Source: Nitrospira sp. (lineage in GTDB: Bacteria > Nitrospirota > JACRHL01). From it: a stretch of DNA of 5,655 bases. A program made the translations under genes and the position numbers. Below are positions 1 to 5,655 of the stretch, piece by piece (the stretch's first letter is position 1; the number at the start of each line of letters is the position of its first letter). The stretch covers positions 1 to 5,655 of the forward strand of contig JALWRU010000249.1 of assembly GCA_026994095.1 (NCBI GenBank), written 5' to 3'. Below the pieces are notes generated by a model. The model did no database searches and had not been told where the DNA came from. It saw nothing but the letters and a program-made list of their open reading frames with translations.

Positions 1-1373
1 ACGGCACCAGCTCCTTCGACCCGGATGCAGACCCGCTGTCCTACCTGTGGTCGATCGCCAGCCAGCCGGTAGGTGCGGCGGTGCAACTCAGTGATACCGG
101 CTCAGCCCAGCCCGGATTCACCGCCACAGTGATTGGTATTTATCGCTTTGATCTAAGTGTGCATGACGGGCGTGTGCCCTCCCCCACCGATCAGGTGCAG
201 ATTACTGTGATCGATACCCCCAACCGGCCTCCGGTGGCCGATGCGGGCCTTAGTCAAACGGTTGCCAGCAACAGCTCCGTAACCCTGGACGGCAGCGCCT
301 CCAGCGATCCGGACGGTCAACCCATCAGCTACAACTGGCAGTTGACCGCCGCGCCTGCGGGTTCGGCCACCACACTGGTCAACCCCACCGGGGTCGCACC
401 CACCCTCACCCCGGACCTGCCGGGGGATTATGTGGTCACACTGATTGTCAGTGACGGTCAGCTTGATTCGGCATCTGTGACGGTGACCATCACTGTGCCG
501 CCCCCCGCCAACCGTCCGCCCACCGCCCACGCCGGGGTCAGCCGTAGTGTGACGGTCAATCAGGTGGTGACGCTGGACGGTACCGGCTCGACCGATCCGG
601 ATGGCGACGCCCTTACATTTAGCTGGCAACTGCTGGCTCAACCGGTCGGCAGTGCCGTCAGCCTGTCTGCCACTACCAGCGTGCGGCCTTCGTTTACGCC
701 GCTACTGGAGGGGGACTATCAATTTGAACTGGTGGTCAGCGACGGCTCATTTACCTCGGCTGCCGCACAGGTAACCCTCACCGCAGTACCACCCGCCAAC
801 CAGCCGCCCATCGCCAACGCCGGAGTCGATCAGACCGTGGCCCGTCAGTCGGTGGTAACCCTGGACGGCAGCGCCTCCAGCGACCCGGAGGGGCAACCCT
901 TAACCTATCTCTGGTCGGTAACCGCCCAGCCCACCGGGGCCGGTGCGACCCTGTCAGATACGACCGTCGTCAACCCCACCTGGATCCCGAGCCTGTCCGG
1001 CAGTTATACGCTGGAGCTACGGGTCAGCGATCCGTTGGGGGATGTGAGTACCGACACGGTCTTGATCACTGTCGATCAAACCAGTAACCAGCCGCCGCAA
1101 GTGCGACCCGGCAACGCCCAACAGGTGACACCCTTTACGCTGGTGGTGCTGGACGGTTCCGCCTCCAGCGATCCGGAAAACCAGCCGCTTACCTTTGCCT
1201 GGAGTTTGACCAGCCAGCCTGCGGGCAGCACCGACACCCTTACCGGAGCGACCACCGCCAGTGCCAGTTTTGCGCCGTCCTTTGCGGGGGTCTATACCGC
1301 CTCATTGACGGTCAGTGACGGCGTACTGTCAGCAGTTGGCACGGTCACCGTCACCGTGTCCGATCCGGGAGGC
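1..1373 (+). repeat. Tandem array of five 288-nt PKD-domain units, first truncated
   Basis: Units start at the N-(R/Q)-P-P codons at 222, 510, 798 and 1086, with the partial unit at 1-221. The LDG aspartate codon recurs at 288, 576, 864 and 1152, so the period is exactly 96 codons with no indel across all visible units, and the partial first unit fits the same register. Units 2 and 4 share 29 identical bases (279-307 and 855-883) including synonymous positions, although flanking parts have diverged. The array encodes stacked Ig-like beta-sandwiches that probably act as a stalk for the C-terminal propeller. Confidence 0.9.
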
Positions 1374-2573
1374 GGCCAGAACGGGGTCGAGTATTTTGGA
1401 CAGGCGGCAGGCGACTGGTTCGGTTACGCCGTGGCAGGCGGGGCCGACATGAATGGCGATGGGGTGCCGGAGTTGATCGTAGGGGCGTTCAACAACGGTC
1501 AGGGTGCCGGACAGGTGCGGGTGATCAACGGTGCCAACGGTGCCCTGATCCACGGCCTGTCCGGCGACGCTCCGTCCGATTTTTTTGGCCGTGCGGTGAC
1601 CATGCTGGGTGATGTGGACGGCGACGGCAAGGCCGACTTTGCCGTGGGCGCTCCCGGTAACGGCGTGGGCGGTGTACGGGCCGGATTGGTGCGGGTCTAC
1701 AGCGGCGTTACAGGACAGGTGCTGTTTACCGGCACCGGGGCCACACGCGATGGCTTGGGCGGCGCACTGGCAAACCCCGGTGACGTCAACGGTGATGGCC
1801 GCGCCGATGTGCTGGTGGGGGCCTCCGGGGCCAATAGCAACACCGGCTATGCCCGTCTCTACAGCGGTCTCAACGGCACGGTATTACACACCTTCACCGG
1901 CCAACAACCGGGCGACCGGTTTGGCATTTCGGTGGCCTCCGCAGGGGATGTGGATGGCGACGGTACGGTCGACCTGCTGATCGGCGCACCGGGCCACGCC
2001 GCCAACGGGCTGGGTTCGGGCACGATTGTAGTGTTCAGCGGCAGTACCGGGCTGGAGCTTAAACGGATGAACGGGCCGGAGGCCTTTGCCGGGTTGGGAA
2101 CCAGTGTGACCGGTATGGGTGATGTGAGTGGCGACGGCGTGCCCGATCTGGCCGCCGGAGCGCCGACCTATGCGGGGGTGGCCGCCAACGCCGGGCGGGT
2201 GTCCCTGTTTAGTGGTGCCGACGGCACGGTATTGCGCCATCTGGACGGCACCACCGAGGGGGACCAGTTCGGGATTGCAATCGGCTGGGCGGGAGATGTC
2301 AACGGCGACGGTATCAGCGATCTGGGTGTGGGGGCAGTGGGCAACGATACCGGTGGCACCAGCGCCGGACAGGTGCAACTCTTTAACGGGGCCAACGGCG
2401 CACTGCTGTTCAGCGTCGATGGCGACGCACCGTTTGACGGGCTGGGCCGCTCGGTAGCGGCGGCTGGAGATCTGGACGGCGACGGTTACGACGATGTAGT
2501 GCTGGGCGCTCCCGGCAACGACACCACCGCCGCAGATGCGGGTCAGGCGCGGGTCTTTTTAGGGGCACCCTAG
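3..2573 (+). CDS. PKD-domain and FG-GAP beta-propeller surface/secreted protein, 5' partial
   Basis: The reading frame is open from the first complete codon of the window. The first two bases belong to a preceding codon and the GTG at 81 lies inside a domain, so the true start is upstream. The visible part is 856 residues. From the edge to about 1373 there are five PKD/Ig-like domains (first partial), each with an N-(R/Q)-P-P opening, a V-x-LDG-x-x-S-x-DP core, a W about ten residues later and a closing G-x-Y...V-SDG strand. A Gly-rich linker (about 1362-1385) leads to seven FG-GAP repeats with calcium loops starting at 1446, 1611, 1782, 1947, 2121, 2295 and 2469. PKD and FG-GAP domains are typical of extracellular adhesion or carbohydrate/protein-binding modules, so an exported role is inferred. 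The signal peptide would be outside the window. No LPXTG, PEP-CTERM or other sorting tail is seen after the last blade. No enzymatic domain is visible. The ligand is unknown. Confidence 0.9.
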   Translation, partial: GTSSFDPDADPLSYLWSIASQPVGAAVQLSDTGSAQPGFTATVIGIYRFDLSVHDGRVPSPTDQVQITVIDTPNRPPVADAGLSQTVASNSSVTLDGSASSDPDGQPISYNWQLTAAPAGSATTLVNPTGVAPTLTPDLPGDYVVTLIVSDGQLDSASVTVTITVPPPANRPPTAHAGVSRSVTVNQVVTLDGTGSTDPDGDALTFSWQLLAQPVGSAVSLSATTSVRPSFTPLLEGDYQFELVVSDGSFTSAAAQVTLTAVPPANQPPIANAGVDQTVARQSVVTLDGSASSDPEGQPLTYLWSVTAQPTGAGATLSDTTVVNPTWIPSLSGSYTLELRVSDPLGDVSTDTVLITVDQTSNQPPQVRPGNAQQVTPFTLVVLDGSASSDPENQPLTFAWSLTSQPAGSTDTLTGATTASASFAPSFAGVYTASLTVSDGVLSAVGTVTVTVSDPGGGQNGVEYFGQAAGDWFGYAVAGGADMNGDGVPELIVGAFNNGQGAGQVRVINGANGALIHGLSGDAPSDFFGRAVTMLGDVDGDGKADFAVGAPGNGVGGVRAGLVRVYSGVTGQVLFTGTGATRDGLGGALANPGDVNGDGRADVLVGASGANSNTGYARLYSGLNGTVLHTFTGQQPGDRFGISVASAGDVDGDGTVDLLIGAPGHAANGLGSGTIVVFSGSTGLELKRMNGPEAFAGLGTSVTGMGDVSGDGVPDLAAGAPTYAGVAANAGRVSLFSGADGTVLRHLDGTTEGDQFGIAIGWAGDVNGDGISDLGVGAVGNDTGGTSAGQVQLFNGANGALLFSVDGDAPFDGLGRSVAAAGDLDGDGYDDVVLGAPGNDTTAADAGQARVFLGAP
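1386..2570 (+). repeat. Seven FG-GAP repeats forming a predicted integrin-alpha-like beta-propeller
   Basis: Seven repeats of 55 to 58 residues each carry a D-x-(D/N/S)-G-D-G-x-x-(D/E) calcium loop followed by a hydrophobic-GA(P) strand. Loop starts are 1446, 1611, 1782, 1947, 2121, 2295 and 2469. Each is preceded by an FG or LG dipeptide (the FG of FG-GAP) and followed by a Gly-rich AGxVxVxxG strand. Seven is the number needed to close an integrin-alpha-type propeller. The protein stops directly after the last strand of repeat seven, so the propeller is the C-terminal domain. Loop 1 ends in Glu rather than Asp, and loop 5 has Ser at the third position. Confidence 0.88.
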
Positions 2574-2595
2574 CCGCCACAGAACGGCCCCGTAT

Positions 2596-2626
2596 TTGCT
2601 CGTCACCGGTCCGGGTGTGGTATCCT
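2596..2626 (+). promoter_or_regulatory. Possible sigma-70 extended -10 promoter for the bamD-like/tsaD/dusB unit
   Basis: TATCCT at 2621-2626 is preceded by TGG at 2618-2620, giving the TGnTATnnT extended -10 pattern. A weak -35 candidate, TTGCTC at 2596-2601, lies 19 bases upstream; extended -10 promoters can tolerate a poor -35. It is the only obvious candidate in the 62-base gap after the upstream gene. Transcription would begin around 2633-2635, just before the ATG at 2636. The call rests on a pattern match alone. Confidence 0.35.
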
Positions 2627-2635
2627 GTCCGGCTT

Positions 2636-3358
2636 ATGAAAACGCCTGTAATCCCATCGATTTTACTGCTGATCGTGCTGTCGGGTTGCTCCCTTTTTAT
2701 TAAAACGCTGCCCAAGGACGACCTGCGCAAGCAGATGGGGGTCAATGTCACCCCGATCTCGATCGCGTTGAATACCACCCCCGAGGTCAGCTATCAGGCC
2801 GATGTGCTCATGGCCCGTGCGGAGGGGTATTTTTTGGATCGCCAATACCCGGAAGCCGCCGAAGAGTATGGTCGTTTTTTAGAGTTGCATGCCACCCACA
2901 AGTGGGCGTCCTATGCGCTCTTTCGGCAGGGGCAGGCCTACATGATCCAGATTCGTGGAGCCGATCGGGAGCCGACCCTGGCGAGAAAGGCCAAAAATGC
3001 CTTTGATGTGCTGATCGAAAACTACCCGGACTCCCCGGCAGTGCCGCTTGCCAAACAGTATTCCAGGCAGGCCAACAACCAGTTGGCCATGCACGAACTG
3101 GGTATCGCCCGTTTCTACCTGAACACCCACCGGCCAGAGGCGTCGATTGCCCGGCTGGACTATCTGCTGGCCACTTTCCCTGATAGTCAGGCCGCATTGG
3201 ATGCGGTGCTGGTACGGGCACAGGTGTTGTCCCAACAGGGTGAAACCGCACAGGCGATCGAAGCCTATCGGGACTTTTTGGACCGCTCCGGCCCCGCCAC
3301 CGATCCGGGCCTGATCAAACGGGCAAAAAAAGCCTTGAGTAAGCTGGAGCAAGGCTGA
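2636..3358 (+). CDS. BamD-like outer-membrane assembly TPR lipoprotein
   Basis: This 240-residue lipoprotein probably acts at the periplasmic face of the outer membrane, where BamD works with BamA in inserting beta-barrel proteins. A short signal peptide ends in lipobox LSGC (residues 15-18). Ser19 at +2 favours outer-membrane sorting by Lol. TPR-like helices follow from about residue 51. The family-like core is DREPT-x-x-x-KA-x-x-AF-x-x-LI-x-x-YPDSP (110-134), then LA-x-HEL-x-IA-x-FY (150-161), A-x-x-RL-x-x-LL-x-x-FPDS (169-184) and a C-terminal TPR (about 186-216). Compared with E. coli BamD (about 245 residues), the first TPR seems missing and a low-complexity linker (about 19-50) takes its place. 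ATG 2636 is chosen because MKT plus a hydrophobic core gives a normal signal peptide; an in-frame GTG at 2615 would add seven residues. No Shine-Dalgarno precedes either start. It could be canonical BamD or a paralogue, so no symbol is given. Confidence 0.8.
   Translation: MKTPVIPSILLLIVLSGCSLFIKTLPKDDLRKQMGVNVTPISIALNTTPEVSYQADVLMARAEGYFLDRQYPEAAEEYGRFLELHATHKWASYALFRQGQAYMIQIRGADREPTLARKAKNAFDVLIENYPDSPAVPLAKQYSRQANNQLAMHELGIARFYLNTHRPEASIARLDYLLATFPDSQAALDAVLVRAQVLSQQGETAQAIEAYRDFLDRSGPATDPGLIKRAKKALSKLEQG
3346..3354 (+). promoter_or_regulatory. Ribosome binding site for the 57-residue membrane protein
   Basis: A purine-rich stretch containing GGAG (3346-3349) and AAGG (3351-3354) lies inside the last codons of the upstream lipoprotein gene. 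AAGG is 6 bases before ATG 3361, a usual spacing. This supports the start at 3361 over the in-frame ATG at 3370 and suggests coupling to translation of the upstream gene. Confidence 0.45.
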
Positions 3359-3360
3359 CG

Positions 3361-3534
3361 ATGGTGGTCATGATCGGCCGGATATTGCAGATGGCCGGGC
3401 TGCTGGGGGTGGGCTATGTATTGCTGCTCAACCTGCAACCCCAAGGCATCACCATGGCCACCATGTTGCAACTGACCGCCTTCGGGGTGCTGTTGTTCAT
3501 GCTGGGCACCCTGTTGTTGCGCTCTGGCGACTGA
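3361..3534 (+). CDS. Small two-helix inner-membrane protein, unknown function
   Basis: A 57-residue ORF fills the gap between the BamD-like gene and tsaD, starting 2 bases after one stop codon and ending 3 bases before the next start. The product has a short N-terminus with one Arg (residue 7), a hydrophobic segment at about residues 9-26, a short polar turn around N-L-Q-P-Q-G (24-29), a second hydrophobic segment at about 36-53 and a short tail ending in R-S-G-D. This is a helical hairpin, probably in the inner membrane. There is no lipobox, no Cys and no recognisable catalytic motif. I do not recognise a named family. Coding status is supported by the tight fit between neighbours, an upstream purine-rich site and the clean two-helix pattern. 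If expressed, it would be co-translated with its neighbours. The alternative start at 3370 would remove only three residues. Confidence 0.7.
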   Translation: MVVMIGRILQMAGLLGVGYVLLLNLQPQGITMATMLQLTAFGVLLFMLGTLLLRSGD

Positions 3535-3537
3535 CCT

Positions 3538-4602
3538 GTGGCAATACCAGCCACTTCGCCGCTGCTGCTGGCCATAGAAACCTCCTGTGACGAGACGGCG
3601 GTAGCAATCATGCGCGCCCCGCACCAGTTATTGTCGCAAGCCCTCTATTCGCAGGCAGCAGAGCATCAGCGCTTTGGCGGGGTGGTGCCAGAGGTGGCCT
3701 CTCGGCGCCATTTAGAGTGTCTCGATACGCTGGTGGGCGATGCCCTGGCAGAGGCCGGGTGTGAGCTTGCGCAGATCGACGCGGTGGCGGTAACCTCCGG
3801 CCCCGGCTTGCTGGGAGCGGTACTGGTGGGGGTCTCTTACGCCAAGGCGCTGGCCTGGGGTTGCAATGTCCCGCTGGTGGGGGTGCATCATCTGGAAGCC
3901 CATGTGGCGGCGGCGCTGGTGCACGACCCGAATTTGTCGTTCCCGTTTTTGGCGCTGGTGGTATCCGGCGGACATACCAGCCTGTATCGGGTGGAAGCCG
4001 GGCTGCAATTTACCGAACTGGGCCGCACCATCGATGACGCCGCTGGTGAAGCGCTGGACAAGGGGGCCAAGATGATGGGCCTGCCCTATCCCGGTGGCCC
4101 GCAGATTGAACGATTGGCGACCGACGGCAATCGTGACGCCATCCCTTTCCCCCGTGCCTGGATGAAAAACCGCCCGGACCGGCGACTCAATTTTAGCTTT
4201 AGCGGGGTCAAAACCGCCCTGCGGACCCATCTGCAAACTGCCGGACTCTATCCGGTCGATGCAGATGCAGCCGTTGATTCGGTTCAGCAGGCTAACATTG
4301 CCGCCTCATACCAGGAGGCCATCGTCGATGCGCTGGCCACCAAAACCGTGTGGGCCGCTACTGGTGAGTCGCTGGACCGTATTGTGGTGGTGGGCGGCGT
4401 GGCGGCCAATGGCCGTCTGCGGCAGGTGTTGGCCGAGCGCGCCGCACAGGTGAACTGTACAGTGACCGTACCACCGGTAGCGCTCTGCACCGACAATGCG
4501 GTGATGGTGGCGGCGGCAGGTGCGGCACGGCTGGCAGCCGGGCGAACATCGGCGCTGGATCTGGACGCGGTGGCCCGTGCACCGCTGACCGGGATGGCAT
4601 GA
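3538..4602 (+). CDS. tsaD: tRNA N6-adenosine threonylcarbamoyltransferase TsaD
   Basis: TsaD transfers the threonylcarbamoyl group from threonylcarbamoyl-AMP to A37 of ANN-decoding tRNAs, in a cytoplasmic complex with TsaB and TsaE. The 354-residue product (E. coli 337) has the ASKHA-fold landmarks in order: N-terminal IETSCDET (13-20), GGVVPEVASR (47-56), SGPGLLGA (87-94), the metal-binding HHLEAH (117-122, with H118 and H122 as ligands), VSGGHT (142-147), IDDAAGEALDK (165-175), YPGGP (184-188), FSFSGVKT (219-226), GGVAANGRLR (286-295) and CTDNAVM (317-323), where D319 is the third metal ligand. All key residues are intact. GTG 3538 is the only usual start available: the frame is closed by the TGA at 3532, and the next ATG (3610) would delete the N-terminal motif. 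No good Shine-Dalgarno is visible, so translation probably relies on coupling to the ORF ending 3 bases upstream. Confidence 0.97.
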   Translation: MAIPATSPLLLAIETSCDETAVAIMRAPHQLLSQALYSQAAEHQRFGGVVPEVASRRHLECLDTLVGDALAEAGCELAQIDAVAVTSGPGLLGAVLVGVSYAKALAWGCNVPLVGVHHLEAHVAAALVHDPNLSFPFLALVVSGGHTSLYRVEAGLQFTELGRTIDDAAGEALDKGAKMMGLPYPGGPQIERLATDGNRDAIPFPRAWMKNRPDRRLNFSFSGVKTALRTHLQTAGLYPVDADAAVDSVQQANIAASYQEAIVDALATKTVWAATGESLDRIVVVGGVAANGRLRQVLAERAAQVNCTVTVPPVALCTDNAVMVAAAGAARLAAGRTSALDLDAVARAPLTGMA

Positions 4603-5618
4603 CCGTGCGATCAGAGATGCCATCCATACAGCCGTTTTCGGTCGGCCCGGTGCGCTTTGACAACCCCCTTGTGCTGGCTCCCCTGTCGGGCATCACGAAC
4701 CTGTCCTACCGGCGTATCGCCAAGTCGTTTGGGGCCGGAATGGTGGTTTCTGAACTGGTCAGCAGCAACGGGCTGGTGCATGCCTCCTCCCGCACCCACC
4801 GCTATCTGGCCACCCACCCGGATGAGTGGCCGGTGGTGATGCAGATTTTTGGTGACGACCCTGCCTGCATGGCCGACGCTGCCCGCATTGCCCAGGATGC
4901 CGGGGCGCATGTGATTGACATCAACATCGGCTGCCCGGTACGCAAGGTGGTCAAACGGGGTGCGGGCTGCGCGCTCATGCGCGATGTGCCGCGCTCCTCC
5001 CGCTTGATCTCGGCGGTGGTGAACGCCGTACAGGTGCCGGTCACCATCAAGATTCGGGCGGGCTGGAGCGCCAGCGAAGTCAATGCTCCGGACTACGCCC
5101 ACATGGCCGAGTCTGAAGGGGTGCAGGCGGTCACCGTGCATGGTCGCACCCGCGAACAGATGTTTACCGGGCTGGCCGACCGGGAGGTGATTCGGCAGAC
5201 CGTGGAGCGGGTCAATATTCCAGTGATCGGCAATGGTGATGTGGTCGATGCGGCCTCTGCTACCGATATGCTGAGTACGGGGGTGGCGGCGGTGATGATT
5301 GGTCGCGCCAGTCAGGGCAACCCGTGGATCTTCCGTGAAATTCTCACCGCGTGGCAGACCGGTACCGCCGCCCCTCCACCCACCCCGGAAGAGCGTCATC
5401 AGGTGATCTGCAAACACATGCAGCTCTATCTGGAGCATCAGCGGCCTGACATCGTCATCAGAGAGATGCGCAAACACATCTGCTGGTATGTGAAGGGGCT
5501 GCCCGAGTCGGCCCGATTCCGCACTGCAGTACAGCAAACGGAGCGGATGGACGAGTTGCACTCGCTACTGTCTGCCTATTTTGATGAACTGACCGAAAAG
5601 GCGCTGGTGTCTGCCTGA
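4599..5618 (+). CDS. dusB: tRNA dihydrouridine synthase DusB (NifR3 family)
   Basis: This FMN-dependent enzyme reduces uridine to dihydrouridine in the tRNA D-loop region using NADPH. The 339-residue product has an N-terminal TIM barrel and a C-terminal helical tRNA-binding domain. Visible landmarks are LAPLSGITN (26-34), MQIFG (81-85), DINIGCP (107-113) with catalytic Cys112, KVVKRGAGCALM (116-127), TIKIRAGW (149-156) with FMN-contacting Lys151, VHGRTREQMFTG (180-191) with His181, GNGDV (211-215), MIGRASQGNPW (233-243) and the C-terminal MRKHICWYVKGLPES (290-304) typical of DusB/NifR3. Its ATG overlaps the tsaD stop codon as ATGA, which indicates translational coupling. CGGGA at 4590-4594 is a weak ribosome site for it. 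ATG 4617 is a possible alternative that starts nearer the conserved region and would remove six residues. All catalytic residues appear intact. Confidence 0.96.
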   Translation: MTVRSEMPSIQPFSVGPVRFDNPLVLAPLSGITNLSYRRIAKSFGAGMVVSELVSSNGLVHASSRTHRYLATHPDEWPVVMQIFGDDPACMADAARIAQDAGAHVIDINIGCPVRKVVKRGAGCALMRDVPRSSRLISAVVNAVQVPVTIKIRAGWSASEVNAPDYAHMAESEGVQAVTVHGRTREQMFTGLADREVIRQTVERVNIPVIGNGDVVDAASATDMLSTGVAAVMIGRASQGNPWIFREILTAWQTGTAAPPPTPEERHQVICKHMQLYLEHQRPDIVIREMRKHICWYVKGLPESARFRTAVQQTERMDELHSLLSAYFDELTEKALVSA

Positions 5619-5655
5619 CCCGGCCAACGGACGGGCATACCTGGCGGTATCAGCT

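Noticed and set aside
81..83. GTG at 81 as the start of the PKD/FG-GAP protein.
   Set aside because: The same frame is open to the window edge and encodes the first part of a PKD domain in perfect 288-base register with the others, so the gene starts outside the window.
153..641. Minus-strand 162-codon open frame opposite the PKD array.
   Set aside because: It is explained by the repetitive, GC-rich PKD codons on the + strand. The product is low in complexity and resembles no family.
2562..2591. Possible terminator hairpin after the PKD/FG-GAP gene (GGGGC at 2562-2566 and GCCCC at 2587-2591).
   Set aside because: The stem is only 5 pairs with a 20-base loop, partly inside the coding region, and no run of T follows. 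It is too weak to call.
4611..5561. Long 316-codon open frame on the minus strand opposite dusB.
   Set aside because: It lies entirely opposite a gene with intact DusB motifs. Its product is rich in His, Arg and Gly with no recognisable domain, as expected for a shadow frame in GC-rich DNA.
5637..5650. Inverted repeat ATACC-TGGC-GGTAT in the last bases of the window.
   Set aside because: The 5-base arms do not extend further, no T-run is visible and the window ends here. A chance match is likely.
1..5655. Possible novel defence, mobile or diversity-generating system.
   Set aside because: No recombinase, reverse transcriptase, nuclease, toxin pair, CRISPR-like direct repeats or attachment-site pattern was seen. 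The only repeats are the in-frame protein-domain repeats of the first gene.

Overview
The window looks like chromosomal DNA of a GC-rich Gram-negative bacterium. The Gram-negative assignment rests on a lipoprotein of the BamD outer-membrane assembly family with a good lipobox and a Ser at +2. Pseudomonadota is the most likely phylum, but nothing here fixes the class. All genes are on the + strand and together cover almost the whole window.

Region 1 (start to 2573) is the C-terminal 856 residues of a large secreted or surface protein whose N-terminus lies outside the window. It has five PKD/Ig-like domains (the first cut by the window edge) with an exact 288-nt (96-codon) period. These are followed by seven FG-GAP repeats, each carrying a DxDGDG-type calcium loop, enough to form a complete integrin-alpha-like seven-bladed beta-propeller that ends at the stop codon.

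Region 2 (2574-2635) is the only real intergenic gap before the last gene. It holds a possible extended -10 promoter so close to the next ATG that the transcript would be leaderless or nearly so.

Region 3 (2636-5618) is a tightly packed four-gene unit: a BamD-like TPR lipoprotein, a 57-residue two-helix membrane protein (2-nt gap), tsaD (3-nt gap) and dusB (4-nt ATGA overlap). TsaD and DusB both modify tRNA: t6A at position 37, and dihydrouridine in the D-loop region. The first two genes are envelope proteins. The spacing implies co-transcription and translational coupling, but no direct functional link between the envelope and tRNA halves is visible. The last 37 bases hold no gene.

I found no mobile element, CRISPR array, tRNA or rRNA, and no clear evidence of a new multi-gene system. 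The points most worth a second look are the exact-period PKD array joined to a complete FG-GAP propeller, the short BamD-like protein that appears to lack the first TPR, and the small membrane ORF.
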